The notes under the pieces: model-generated | What the model saw: the letters and a program-made list of their open reading frames with translations, nothing else | Told to the model about the DNA's origin: nothing | The model's database searches: none | Made by a program: the position numbers and the translations under genes | Shown: positions 43,955-52,621 of the stretch, one piece after another | Layout: each line of letters opens with the position of its first letter | How positions within the stretch are numbered: the stretch's first letter is position 1 | Assembly: GCF_003293845.1 (NCBI RefSeq) | Contig: NZ_QLST01000002.1 | Coordinates: forward strand, 124,001-188,000 | Reading direction: 5' to 3' | Source: Flavobacterium tibetense | GTDB taxonomy: Bacteria > Bacteroidota > Bacteroidia > Flavobacteriales > Flavobacteriaceae | Length of the DNA stretch: 64,000 nucleotides

Positions 43955-43983
43955 AAGGCTACTTTTTAAGTAGCCTTTTTTCA
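43955..43983 (+). terminator. Intrinsic terminator after the T9SS cargo gene
   Basis: AAGGCTACTT, a TTT loop and AAGTAGCCTT form a 10-bp perfect stem (43955-43977) followed by TTTTT. It begins 5 bp after the stop codon. Confidence 0.9.
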
Positions 43984-44012
43984 TAACAATTATTAATTAA
44001 AAGTTAAACTAT

Positions 44013-44042
44013 TTTGAATTAATAGTAATACTATTATATTTG
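44013..44042 (+). promoter_or_regulatory. Promoter of the TetR-ABC-HlyD-TolC operon with embedded palindromic operator
   Basis: TTTG (44013-44016), an 18-bp spacer and TATATTTG (44035-44042) form a good promoter 19 nt before the TetR start. Between the elements lies the 17-bp perfect palindrome TAATAGTAATACTATTA (44020-44036), which touches the -7 element. A dimeric TetR bound there would block RNA polymerase, so autoregulation is likely. Confidence 0.75.
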
Positions 44043-44061
44043 CAAGTGTAATTTTTATAAA

Positions 44062-44733
44062 ATGCAAAATTTACTTAACAACTTCAATATTGTCATTAAC
44101 GAAAAACTCTATGTTAAAAACCCAGAAACTTCTGATTTGGGTAAAAAAATAATAGAGCAAAGTATCCTTCTTATTGATGAAATTGGGTTTGATGCTTTTA
44201 CTTTTAAGAAACTAGGCGAGAGAATTAAATCCAATGAAAGTTCTATTTATCGCTATTTTGAAAACAAGCATAAACTGCTGTTATATCTGTCTTCGTGGTA
44301 CTGGTCCTGGATGGAATACAAATTAGTTTTTTCTACTGTAAACATTTCTAATCCTATAGAAAAATTAGAAAAAGCCATTGTAATTGTAACTCAACCTATT
44401 GAAGATGATTTAACAACCAAACACATTAATGAATCTATCTTAAGTAAAATTATTATAGCTGAATTTTCAAAGACATTTTTAACAAAAGAAGTTGACGAAG
44501 AAAATAAACAAGGTTATTTTTTAGTTTATAAAAGAGTAATCAACAGAATTATTGAAATGATTAATGAAGTAAATCCAAACTATCTATATGCAAAAAGTTT
44601 AGCATCTACGGTAGTTGAAGGGGCTTTACATCAGCACTTTTTAAGTGAGCATTTCAAAACCATAACCAATGCTTCTGAAAGCAATTGCATCTCAGAATTT
44701 TACAGTAACCTGATTCAAAAAACATTGCAATAA
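44062..44733 (+). CDS. TetR/AcrR-family transcriptional regulator
   Basis: A 223-residue regulator with an N-terminal TetR helix-turn-helix (about 25-75: KIIEQSILLIDEIGFDAFTFKKLGERI...SSIYRYFENKHKLL) and a helical C-terminal ligand domain. It is the first gene of a four-gene export operon and shares one base with the start of the ABC gene (TAATG). The promoter carries a 17-bp palindrome. It probably represses its operon until a substrate binds. The ligand is unknown. Confidence 0.9.
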   Translation: MQNLLNNFNIVINEKLYVKNPETSDLGKKIIEQSILLIDEIGFDAFTFKKLGERIKSNESSIYRYFENKHKLLLYLSSWYWSWMEYKLVFSTVNISNPIEKLEKAIVIVTQPIEDDLTTKHINESILSKIIIAEFSKTFLTKEVDEENKQGYFLVYKRVINRIIEMINEVNPNYLYAKSLASTVVEGALHQHFLSEHFKTITNASESNCISEFYSNLIQKTLQ

Positions 44734-46388
44734 TGACACCACTAAAACGATTTAAAAATTTAATTGAAATTGATAAAAAAGACATTTATCAAATCTTTTT
44801 ATACTCTATTCTTGCTGGAGTTATCAGTTTGTCATTACCACTTGGTATTCAATCTATTGTAAACTTTTTACAAGCCGGAAAAGTTAGTACATCATGGATT
44901 GTACTAGTTATAATGGTAGTTATTGGAGTTGCTTTTGTTGGTACATTAAAAATCATGCAATATCGAATTACGGAAAACTTACAACAAAAAATATTTGTTC
45001 GATCTTCTTTCGAATTTGCTTATCGTTTTCCAAAAATAAAATTCAACCAATTGTATAATTCTTCTGCACCAGAATTAGCTAATCGCTTTTTTGATACATT
45101 AACCGTACAAAAAGGATTTTCCAAACTACTTTTGGATATTTCAGGAGCCATTTTACAAATTTTATTTGGTATTATTTTACTATCGCTCTACCATTCATTT
45201 TTTATATTTTTCGGGATTATTTTACTGTCATTACTGTATTTTATTTTCAAAATTAATTTTTTAGCTGGATTAGAAACTAGCTTAAAAGAGTCCAAATACA
45301 AATACCGAGTAGCGCATTGGATTCAAGAAATTGCAAGAAATCATTTAAGTTTTAAGAGTAAAAGCGTTTTTGAGTTTTCGTTAAGAAAAAACGATAAAAT
45401 TGTTACCAAATATTTGCAGCAACGTGAAAATCACTTTACTATATTACGCAGGCAGTTTATTCAACTTACTGGATTCAAGGTTTTAATTACTGCAGGATTA
45501 TTGATTGTTGGTGGCGTTTTAGTACTAAACCAACAAATGAATATTGGTCAATTTGTTGCGGCAGAAATTATCATCTTATCCATAATTACTGCAGTAGAAA
45601 AATTATTTTCAGGTCTGGAATTATTTTATGATGTCTTAACTTCATTAGAAAAATTGGGAACAGTTGTGGATATGGAAATTGAAACCGAAAAATCAAATCC
45701 TAATTACCAATTAAATGACGATAAATTAATAATTGAAACCAACAATGTTTGTTTCAAATTTCCAGATAGTGAATTCCCCGTTCTACAAAATATAAATCTT
45801 AAAATTGAACCTAATGATTGCATTTTAATTCAAGGGAAAAATGGTTCAGGCAAAACAACTCTTTTACGAATTTTAAGTAAATTATTAGAACCAACTGCAG
45901 GAAGTGTGTTTGTGAACGATGTAAATTACAAGAAATTTACAACTGAAGATTACCAGTCCAAAATTGGAATAATAACCGTAAATGATACATTATTTGAAGG
46001 AACCATTTTAGAAAACATAACTTGTAAAAATCAGAAAATAACCAATCAAAAATTAAGCGAAGTATTAGATAAATTAGATTTAACAAATTATATCAAATCT
46101 TTACCTGCTGGTTTTGACACAAGAATATATGCTGAAGGAAAACAAATAAACTCTTCCATTATTCAAAAAATATTATTAGCGAGATGTATTATTAATGATC
46201 CTAAAATTTTATTTTTAGAAGAACCTTTAGAAAAAGTAGATCCTGTTCAGGCAAGTAAAATTATTGATTACTTAACCAACAAAGCTCATGATTGGACCTT
46301 AGTGGTAATTTCAAATCACTCCTATTGGGAAACCAAATCAAACAAGAAAATAGTTTTAGAAAAAGGAGAAATCATTTCAAAAAAATAA
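44733..46388 (+). CDS. ABC exporter (fused permease-ATPase) with degenerate signature motif
   Basis: A 551-residue half-transporter: five or six transmembrane helices (about 20-300), then an ATPase domain. Walker A GKNGSGKT is intact (368-375) and the H-loop His529 is present. The Q-loop Gln is Val416 (IGIITVND), the LSGGQ signature is replaced by INSSI (about 472-476), and the Walker B aspartate is Glu495 (ILFLEE). No N-terminal C39 peptidase is seen. With HlyD and TolC it fits a type I-like exporter; whether it hydrolyses ATP normally is uncertain. Confidence 0.85.
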   Translation: MTPLKRFKNLIEIDKKDIYQIFLYSILAGVISLSLPLGIQSIVNFLQAGKVSTSWIVLVIMVVIGVAFVGTLKIMQYRITENLQQKIFVRSSFEFAYRFPKIKFNQLYNSSAPELANRFFDTLTVQKGFSKLLLDISGAILQILFGIILLSLYHSFFIFFGIILLSLLYFIFKINFLAGLETSLKESKYKYRVAHWIQEIARNHLSFKSKSVFEFSLRKNDKIVTKYLQQRENHFTILRRQFIQLTGFKVLITAGLLIVGGVLVLNQQMNIGQFVAAEIIILSIITAVEKLFSGLELFYDVLTSLEKLGTVVDMEIETEKSNPNYQLNDDKLIIETNNVCFKFPDSEFPVLQNINLKIEPNDCILIQGKNGSGKTTLLRILSKLLEPTAGSVFVNDVNYKKFTTEDYQSKIGIITVNDTLFEGTILENITCKNQKITNQKLSEVLDKLDLTNYIKSLPAGFDTRIYAEGKQINSSIIQKILLARCIINDPKILFLEEPLEKVDPVQASKIIDYLTNKAHDWTLVVISNHSYWETKSNKKIVLEKGEIISKK

Positions 46389-46394
46389 AAACAC

Positions 46395-47738
46395 ATGCTA
46401 AACATAACTAAAAATAGAATCGATCAATGGGTAGATTTAGACAAATACAAATCCACTCAGATATTTGCTGAAAACAAGCAATATAAAGCCATCCGAAAGT
46501 TTATTTGGGCCTTTGCTATTTTAATCTTAATCTTTTTGTTTCTCCCATGGACGCAAAATATTCCAGGTTCAGGATTTGTCACAACATTGAAACCCAACCA
46601 AAGACCACAAACCATTCACACTACTATTGCTGGTAGAATCGAAAAATGGTACGTGAATGAAGGTGATTTTGTAAAAAAAGGCGACACCATCATCTTCTTG
46701 TCGGAAGTAAAGGATGACTATTTCGACCCAAATCTTGTTGAAAATACAGGAAATCAAGTAAAGGCAAAGGAAAATGCAGTTGAATCCTATGAACAAAAAG
46801 TAATTGCTTTAGAGAGTCAGCTTTTTGCTATTGAAAGCGAGAAAAGTTTAAAATTCAGACAAGCCCAAAACAAATTAAAACAAGCGTATTTAAAAGTTCA
46901 AAGTGATAGTATCGACTTGCAAGCTGTTACCACACAATTACGAATTGCTGAAACACAATACAATCGTTCCGTTAGTTTAAACAAAGAAGGTTTAAAACCA
47001 ATGACTGATGTGGAAGAAAAACGTGTAAAATTGCAACAAATGCAAGCCAAAATCATTACACAAGAAAATAGCTATTTAACTAGCAAAAATGAAGTTTTAA
47101 ATGCCACTATGGAGCTCAACAGAATTACAGCCGAATACGCAGAAAAATCAGCCAAAGCCAATAGCGACAAACAAACAGCACTAAGTACACAATATGACAC
47201 AGAGGCTCAAGTAAACAAACTAAAAAATCAATATGCCAATTACCAAATCAGAAACGGCATGTACTATATTACAGCTCCACAAGATGGCTACGTAAACCGT
47301 GCATTACAATCAGGTTTGGGAGAAACTATCAAAGAAGGAACTCCTGTGGTGAGTATCATGCCAGCAGATTTCGAAATTGCAGTAGAAACCTATGTGGATC
47401 CAGTTGATTTTCCATTAATTAATAAAGGAGAAAAAGTACGCGTTTGGTTTGATGGATGGCCAACTATCGTTTTCAGCGGATGGCCTGGTGTTTCTTATGG
47501 AACTTTTGGTGGTGTAATTGTAGCTAAAGAAAATTTCATCAGTGAAAATGGCAAATACCGAATTCTAGTAGCTCCAGATCCCGAAGATAAAAAATGGCCA
47601 GAACAATTAAGCATTGGCGCTGGAACACAGTCGATTGCACTTTTAGAAGATGTGCCAATTTGGTTCGAAATTTGGCGAACATTAAACGGTTTCCCACCAA
47701 ATTTCTACCAACCACAAACAGCAACAGCTAAAAAATAA
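46395..47738 (+). CDS. HlyD-family membrane-fusion protein
   Basis: A 447-residue periplasmic adaptor with one N-terminal transmembrane helix (about 33-53), a biotinyl-lipoyl-like domain (AGRIEKWYVNEGDFVKKGDTI, about 75-95), a long alpha-helical hairpin (about 120-280) and a C-terminal barrel (GYVNRALQSGLGETIKEGTPVVSIMPAD). It links the inner-membrane ABC exporter to the TolC-like channel. It lies 6 bp after the ABC gene and 5 bp before the TolC gene. Confidence 0.9.
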   Translation: MLNITKNRIDQWVDLDKYKSTQIFAENKQYKAIRKFIWAFAILILIFLFLPWTQNIPGSGFVTTLKPNQRPQTIHTTIAGRIEKWYVNEGDFVKKGDTIIFLSEVKDDYFDPNLVENTGNQVKAKENAVESYEQKVIALESQLFAIESEKSLKFRQAQNKLKQAYLKVQSDSIDLQAVTTQLRIAETQYNRSVSLNKEGLKPMTDVEEKRVKLQQMQAKIITQENSYLTSKNEVLNATMELNRITAEYAEKSAKANSDKQTALSTQYDTEAQVNKLKNQYANYQIRNGMYYITAPQDGYVNRALQSGLGETIKEGTPVVSIMPADFEIAVETYVDPVDFPLINKGEKVRVWFDGWPTIVFSGWPGVSYGTFGGVIVAKENFISENGKYRILVAPDPEDKKWPEQLSIGAGTQSIALLEDVPIWFEIWRTLNGFPPNFYQPQTATAKK

Positions 47739-47743
47739 TTGAA

Positions 47744-49123
47744 ATGAAATATGTATTTTATCTCATTGCGTTATTTCCAGTTTTGATTGGAGCTCAAAAC
47801 AACCCAAATGAATTCACTTTCGAAGAATATTTGGGCTATGTGAAAAAATTTCATCCTCTGGTCAAACAAGCCAACTTGAAAATCACAGAAGCACAAGCGG
47901 AATTGATGAAAGCGCGTGGTGCTTTTGACCCAAAATTAGAAGCCAATTATAACGAAAAACAATACGGAGATGCCAACTACTACTCTATTTTTGATGGAAG
48001 TTTTAAAATCCCAACTTGGTATGGAATCGAAATTAAAGCCGCTTTTGACAACAACGAAGGAATTTACATCAATCCAGAAAATACGTTACCCAATCAAGGA
48101 TTAACTTCTGTGGGAATTGCCGTGCCAATTGGTCAAGGACTTTGGATTAACGAAAGAATGGCTGGAATTAGAAAAGCTAAATTATTCCAAAAACTGAATG
48201 AAGCCGAAAGAAATTTAATGCTTACCGAAGTGTTATTTCAAGCTAGCAACCGCTACATTCATTGGAAAAGAAGTTATGACGAAGTTGCGTTGTATAAAGA
48301 ATTTCTGGAAAATGCGCAAATTCGTTATGATGGTGTAATTAAATCGATTGAATTTGGCGATAAACCAGCAATCGATAGCATTGAAGCAGGAATTACAGTT
48401 AGAACAAGAGCTTTAAATCTAGAAAATTCAGAATTAAAATTGCTTAAAGCCAAATTAGAGTTATCTAATTTCTTATGGACCGAAGACAACATTCCATTAG
48501 AATTGGAAGACAGACTTTTTCCAGAGCAAAAGCTAAAAGCTACTTTTTTAACTACGCTTAATCTATTGGATTTAGAAAACATTTCTTTGGAAAATCATCC
48601 CAAAATCAATGCAATGTTAACTAAAATCGACATGCTTAAAATAGAACAAAAACTGAAAGCCAATAGTTTATTACCCAAAGTGGATTTGAGTTACAACTAT
48701 CTTTCAGAACCCAGTGCATTCGAAAATTATCGTTTTCAGGACTATAAAGTTGGGGTGAATTTCTATTTTCCGCTATTTCTTCGAAAAGAACGTGCCGAAT
48801 TGAAGTTGGCCAAACTGAAAATTCAAGATAGCGAATTGGGATTGGATTTTGAAACCCAAAGTTTGAATAATAAAATTAATGCCCAACAGCAGGAAATTAA
48901 TTCATTTACAAAACAAATGGCAATCAACAATCAATTAGTTTCTAATTTTACTCAAATGTTAGAAGCCGAAGACCGATTGTTTGAAATGGGCGAAAGTTCG
49001 TTATTCATTATCAACACACGAGAAAACAGTTTGGTAAGTGCCAAATTATCTGAAATTGCCTTAGAGAATTCCTATTTGGCGTCGAGTTTAGAATTGTTTA
49101 GAGTATTGGCAAATCCAGAATAA
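47744..49123 (+). CDS. TolC-family outer-membrane efflux protein
   Basis: A 459-residue outer-membrane channel subunit with a signal peptide (MKYVFYLIALFPVLIGAQ). It consists mainly of long amphipathic helices with two short barrel segments, the internal duplication expected of TolC-like trimers (first half about 30-230, second about 245-459). It is the last gene of the TetR operon, and a bidirectional hairpin follows. The cargo is not known. Confidence 0.9.
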   Translation: MKYVFYLIALFPVLIGAQNNPNEFTFEEYLGYVKKFHPLVKQANLKITEAQAELMKARGAFDPKLEANYNEKQYGDANYYSIFDGSFKIPTWYGIEIKAAFDNNEGIYINPENTLPNQGLTSVGIAVPIGQGLWINERMAGIRKAKLFQKLNEAERNLMLTEVLFQASNRYIHWKRSYDEVALYKEFLENAQIRYDGVIKSIEFGDKPAIDSIEAGITVRTRALNLENSELKLLKAKLELSNFLWTEDNIPLELEDRLFPEQKLKATFLTTLNLLDLENISLENHPKINAMLTKIDMLKIEQKLKANSLLPKVDLSYNYLSEPSAFENYRFQDYKVGVNFYFPLFLRKERAELKLAKLKIQDSELGLDFETQSLNNKINAQQQEINSFTKQMAINNQLVSNFTQMLEAEDRLFEMGESSLFIINTRENSLVSAKLSEIALENSYLASSLELFRVLANPE

Positions 49124-49125
49124 AA

Positions 49126-49155
49126 AAAATCCCGAAAAATAAATTTCGGGATTTT
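49126..49155. terminator. Bidirectional terminator between TolC and the RRM gene
   Basis: AAAATCCCGAAA (49126-49137) and TTTCGGGATTTT (49144-49155) form a 12-bp stem. It serves the plus-strand export operon and the minus-strand RRM gene. Confidence 0.85.
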
Positions 49156-49177
49156 GCTTTTATAACACTAAAGACAA

Positions 49178-49510
49178 TTAGTAACGACCTCTATTGTTAT
49201 CTCTGTTGTTAGAGAAATTTCCTCTAGCACCACCACCATTACGATCGAAGCTTCTTCTTTCGCCTTCTGGTTTTGGTTCAGATTTGTTAACTACAATAGT
49301 TCTTCCTTCAACTGTTCCTCCGTTTAACTCATCAATTGCTTTTTGAGCTTCTGCGTCATTTGGCATTTCTACAAATCCAAATCCTTTACTTCTTCCGGTA
49401 AATTTGTCAGTGATTATTTTTACTGAATCAACAGTACCATAATCTTCAAAAAAACCTTTTAAATCTGCTTCCTCAATACTGAATGGAAGACTTCCTACAA
49501 AAATATTCAT
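49178..49510 (-). CDS. RRM-domain RNA-binding protein
   Basis: A 110-residue protein with one RNA-recognition motif: RNP2 NIFVGSLPF (2-10) and RNP1 SKGFGFVEM (about 41-49), with the aromatic residues expected for RNA contact. A Gly/Arg/Asn-rich tail follows (about 85-110, GGGARGNFSNNRDNNRGRY). Such small single-RRM proteins are common in Bacteroidota and are thought to act as RNA chaperones. It has its own promoter and is not part of an operon. Confidence 0.93.
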   Translation of the reverse strand: MNIFVGSLPFSIEEADLKGFFEDYGTVDSVKIITDKFTGRSKGFGFVEMPNDAEAQKAIDELNGGTVEGRTIVVNKSEPKPEGERRSFDRNGGGARGNFSNNRDNNRGRY

Positions 49511-49533
49511 CTATGAAATAATTTAATTCCTTA

Positions 49534-49561
49534 CAAAGGTAAGCTAATTAATGTTGTCAAA
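49534..49561 (-). promoter_or_regulatory. Promoter of the RRM gene (TTTG-N16-TACCTTTG)
   Basis: On the minus strand TTTG (49558-49561) is followed after 16 bp by TACCTTTG (49534-49541), 23 nt before the ATG at 49510. The rest of the gap to 49,691 shows nothing else. Confidence 0.6.
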
Positions 49562-49691
49562 AGGTTAAAGTTTGGTTTATTTTCAAATAACACAGAATAT
49601 GTTTAAAAAGTTTAAAATCAATACGCTATATTTTTGAAGAATTTTCAACAATAAAGTCTATATTCTTTTATCTATTCTCTTTATTCTTTTT

Positions 49692-50966
49692 TTAAAAACA
49701 ATTAACCATTTCAAAATACGCTTTCTCCACTTGTTCTTGATGTGATGGATGTGCGATTTTAACCATTTCTTTCACCCGTTGTTTTAATGTCTTTCCGTAT
49801 AAGTCGGCAATTCCGTTCTCGGTGATAATGTATTGCACATGCGAACGCGTGGTTACTACACCAGCTCCTTGTTTCAAATACGGCACAATTCTACTTTCGC
49901 CTCTTTTGGTAATAGAAGGTAATGCAATAATAGCTTTTCCTCCATCACTCAAAGAAGCACCGCGAATAAAATCCATTTGTCCGCCAACTCCAGAATACAT
50001 TTTACTTCCAATAGAATCGGCACAAACTTGACCCGTTACATCAACTTCAATAGCCGAATTGACAGCTACCATTTTTGGATTTTTACGAATTTTAGCTGAA
50101 TCATTCACATACGAAGATTCTTTTAACTCAATAAATGGATTATCATCCACAAAATCATACAATCTTTTGGAACCCAATAAAAATGTAGCCAAAACTCTTC
50201 CTCTGTAAACTGATTTGTAATTACAATCAATTACATTATTTTCAATCAAATCAATTACACCATCAGAAAACATTTCGGTGTGTAATCCCAAATTCTTGTG
50301 ATGGGTTAGTTTACTCAAAGCTGCATTGGGTATCGAACCAATTCCCATTTGCAACGTACTTTTATCATCAATCAATGACGCCACATATTCTCCAATTTTC
50401 TCCTCTGCTTCAGTAAAAGGCACCACATCATGGGCATAAATTGGAATATTTACCTCTACCAAATAATCAATTTCCGAAACATGAAGAATGCCGTCACCAA
50501 AAGTTCTTGGCATATTTGGATTTACTTGAGCGATTACTGTTTTTGCATTTTCAATTGCCGCAATAGAGGCTTCAACAGAAACTCCCAAAGAACAATAACC
50601 ATGAGAATCAGGTGGCGAAACTTGAATAAAAACCACATCTAACGGCACCACTTTTTTACGAAACAAATGTGGTAGTTCACTCAAAAATACTGGTGTATAA
50701 GAACCATTTCCTGCTTTTAATGTATGACGAACATTTCCACCAATGAAAAACGAATTCACATGAAAACTTTCGGCTAATTCTGGATTCGCATAAGGAGCAT
50801 CGCCTTCGGTGTGTAAATGACAAATTTCTACATTACGTAATTCTGAAGCTCTTTCGGTTAAGGCTTTGGTTAAAATGGTTGGCGTTGCTGCTGCAGCTTG
50901 AACATACACTCTATCTCCACTTTTTACTACTTGTACAGCTTGCGCTGCGGTTACATATTTACTCAT
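49692..50966 (-). CDS. Acetyl-CoA hydrolase/transferase family protein
   Basis: A 424-residue member of the class I CoA-transferase family (acetyl-CoA hydrolase, acetate/succinate or 4-hydroxybutyrate CoA-transferase). The N-terminal domain (SGDRVYVQAAAATPTIL) and C-terminal domain are joined near residue 190-230, and the probable catalytic Glu is in LHTEMFSDG. GGQMDFIRGA near the C-terminus is the oxyanion/CoA loop. The true substrate cannot be assigned by eye; acetate-level metabolism is likely. It is monocistronic with a -7 element 20 nt upstream. Confidence 0.9.
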   Translation of the reverse strand: MSKYVTAAQAVQVVKSGDRVYVQAAAATPTILTKALTERASELRNVEICHLHTEGDAPYANPELAESFHVNSFFIGGNVRHTLKAGNGSYTPVFLSELPHLFRKKVVPLDVVFIQVSPPDSHGYCSLGVSVEASIAAIENAKTVIAQVNPNMPRTFGDGILHVSEIDYLVEVNIPIYAHDVVPFTEAEEKIGEYVASLIDDKSTLQMGIGSIPNAALSKLTHHKNLGLHTEMFSDGVIDLIENNVIDCNYKSVYRGRVLATFLLGSKRLYDFVDDNPFIELKESSYVNDSAKIRKNPKMVAVNSAIEVDVTGQVCADSIGSKMYSGVGGQMDFIRGASLSDGGKAIIALPSITKRGESRIVPYLKQGAGVVTTRSHVQYIITENGIADLYGKTLKQRVKEMVKIAHPSHQEQVEKAYFEMVNCF

Positions 50967-50985
50967 ACCTAATGAATTTATAGTG

Positions 50986-50993
50986 CAAAATTA
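50986..50993 (-). promoter_or_regulatory. Promoter -7 element TAATTTTG for the acetyl-CoA hydrolase gene
   Basis: Minus-strand match to TAnnTTTG, 19 nt upstream of the ATG. Confidence 0.55.
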
Positions 50994-51273
50994 GTTAGTA
51001 AATTAAGGATAAAATATGACTTTTCTCATGTTAATTTAAGAGGATAGAAATGAGAGATTAGAAGTTAGATTTTCAGATTCTCAGATATTAGAATTTAAAA
51101 TTGAACTTAAAACTTTTGGAACACAGATTAAAAAAATTTGAAAAATCTTTAAAATCTTAAATGAACTTATCAGCGTAATCAAATTGACCTTTAGAAAACT
51201 TATATATCTTATATGGTTATTTTTTTTTAGATTTTGATTTTCGGATGATGGATTTTCAGATTTTCAGATATTG

Positions 51274-51324
51274 GAATTTGAACTTGAACTTGATTTTTGA
51301 ATTTGAACTTGAATTTGAACTTGA
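51274..51324. repeat. Direct repeats of GAATTTGAACTTGA upstream of map
   Basis: Three copies at 51274-51287, 51299-51312 and 51311-51324 (the last two overlap by 2 bp). They sit immediately upstream of the map -7 element, covering the place where the -33 element would be. Related TTGAACTTGA words occur in the leader of the sigma operon on the other strand. Confidence 0.8.
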
Positions 51325-51329
51325 TTTCG

Positions 51330-51337
51330 TACTTTTG
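51330..51337 (+). promoter_or_regulatory. Promoter -7 element TACTTTTG for map
   Basis: Exact TAnnTTTG match 17 nt before the map ATG at 51355. Confidence 0.6.
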
Positions 51338-51354
51338 TCACGAAAATTTGCATT

Positions 51355-52173
51355 ATGATTGTAATTAAGACTTTAGAAGAGATTGAATTAATGCGTGAAA
51401 GCGCTTTATTGGTTTCAAAAACTTTGGGAATGATTGCCAAAGAAATCAAACCAGGTGTAACTTCTTTATATTTAGATAAACTTGCGGAAGATTTTATTCG
51501 TTCGCACGGCGCGGAACCCGCATTTTTAGGAATGTATGGTTTTCCTAATTCATTGTGTATGAGTCCGAATACTCAGGTAGTTCATGGAATTCCAAACAAT
51601 ATTCCTTTACAAGAGGGCGATATTATTTCGGTGGATTGTGGTGTGTTGAAAAACAGTTTTTATGGCGATCATGCCTACACTTTTGAAGTAGGTGAAGTGG
51701 CTCCAGAAACCAAAAAATTATTACAAGTTACCAAAGAATCTTTATACGTTGGTATTCGTGAAACTAAAGTGGGAAATCGTGTAGAAGACATTGGTTATGC
51801 CATCCAACAATATTGCGAAAAACACGGTTATGGAGTAGTTCGTGAATTATGTGGACACGGTTTAGGCAGAAAAATGCACGAAGATCCAGAAGTTCCTAAT
51901 TATGGAAAACGTGGTCGCGGCAAAAAATTAGTCAACGGAATGGTAATTGCCATTGAACCCATGATTAATCAAGGAACCAAAAACATCAAGCAACACAAAG
52001 ATGGTTGGACCATAACAACAGCCGACGGAAAACCAAGCGCTCACTTTGAACACGATGTGGCAATCGTAGACGGAAAACCAGAGTTGTTATCTACTTTCGC
52101 TTATATTTATGAAGCATTAGGAATTGTAAGTAATGAAGAAGATGGTTTGAGACAGAAACCGTTAGTGCTATAA
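51355..52173 (+). CDS. map: Methionine aminopeptidase (type I)
   Basis: Removes the initiator methionine from nascent proteins. The 272 residues show the metal ligands in SVDCGVLKNSFYGDHAYTF (Asp, Asp), CGHGLGRKMHEDP (His), AIEPMI (Glu) and FEHDVAIV (Glu), plus VVHGIPN with the substrate His. There is no N-terminal zinc-finger extension. Its stop codon TAA forms the outer edge of the inverted-repeat element that follows; without that element the stop would lie directly before the methyltransferase gene. Confidence 0.96.
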   Translation: MIVIKTLEEIELMRESALLVSKTLGMIAKEIKPGVTSLYLDKLAEDFIRSHGAEPAFLGMYGFPNSLCMSPNTQVVHGIPNNIPLQEGDIISVDCGVLKNSFYGDHAYTFEVGEVAPETKKLLQVTKESLYVGIRETKVGNRVEDIGYAIQQYCEKHGYGVVRELCGHGLGRKMHEDPEVPNYGKRGRGKKLVNGMVIAIEPMINQGTKNIKQHKDGWTITTADGKPSAHFEHDVAIVDGKPELLSTFAYIYEALGIVSNEEDGLRQKPLVL

Positions 52174-52210
52174 CACAGAGATTCACAAAGAAATCGCAGA
52201 GATTCGCAAA
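52173..52210 (+). repeat. Left inverted-repeat arm of the GxxExxY element
   Basis: A 38-bp arm beginning ACACAGAGATTCACAAAG and containing a second CAGAGATTC copy 21 bp after the first (52176 and 52197). It overlaps the last base of the map stop codon and ends 12 bp before the GxxExxY ATG. Confidence 0.9.
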
Positions 52211-52222
52211 AAATGCTAAAAA

Positions 52223-52612
52223 ATGAATGAACTTAGTGAAGAATTAAATAATTTATCTTACCAAATAATTGGCTGTGCTATAGAAGTCCACAGAATTCTT
52301 GGACCGGGACTTTTAGAATCCGCTTATCAAAATTGCTTAATTTACGAACTCAAAAAAGCTGGTCTAAAAGTTGAAAAAGAAATTTCTCTTCCAATTGTTT
52401 ATAAAAATATAGAGTTAAATCATGGGTATAAAATTGATTTACTTGTAAACGAACAAATTGTAATTGAATTAAAAACAGTTGAAGAACTAACTGATGTTCA
52501 CAAAGCGCAAGTGCTAACTTATTTAAAACTTGGTGATTTTCCCTTGGGGCTCTTAATTAATTTTCACTCTAAAATACTAAAAAACAACATAAAAAGATAT
52601 ATAAATACTTAA
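52223..52612 (+). CDS. GxxExxY-family protein (PDDEXK_3 nuclease-like)
   Basis: A 129-residue protein of the GxxExxY family. The naming motif is seen in GPGLLESAY (27-35), and Asp72 in YKIDLLV and Glu82-x-Lys84 in VIELKT match the PD-(D/E)xK nuclease core, so a DNA-directed role is plausible. The biological function of the family is unknown. It is enclosed by 38-bp inverted repeats between map and a methyltransferase gene. The start at 52223 follows the left arm by 12 bp. A predicted nuclease activity is inference only. Confidence 0.9.
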   Translation: MNELSEELNNLSYQIIGCAIEVHRILGPGLLESAYQNCLIYELKKAGLKVEKEISLPIVYKNIELNHGYKIDLLVNEQIVIELKTVEELTDVHKAQVLTYLKLGDFPLGLLINFHSKILKNNIKRYINT

Positions 52613-52621
52613 AAGAACAAC

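Larger units (their letters stand above)
50967..51354. other. Divergent intergenic region between the CoA-transferase gene and map
   Basis: This 388-bp, very AT-rich region holds no credible gene. It has divergent promoters at each end (50986-50993 minus, 51330-51337 plus), a run of short words (AGATTTTCAGATTTTCAGATATTGGA type) and a GAATTTGAACTTGA repeat just before the map promoter. The middle (about 51,120-51,240) shows only AT-rich low complexity. Confidence 0.8.

Noticed and set aside
44733..46388. Exporter considered as a peptidase-containing (C39) bacteriocin transporter
   Set aside because: The N-terminus enters the membrane helices at once; there is no room for a C39 domain and no small double-glycine peptide gene nearby.
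51121..51240. ACACAGATT-containing AT-rich stretch considered as a decayed second GxxExxY element
   Set aside because: Only a short half-match to the arm is present, with no inverted partner and no coding remnant.
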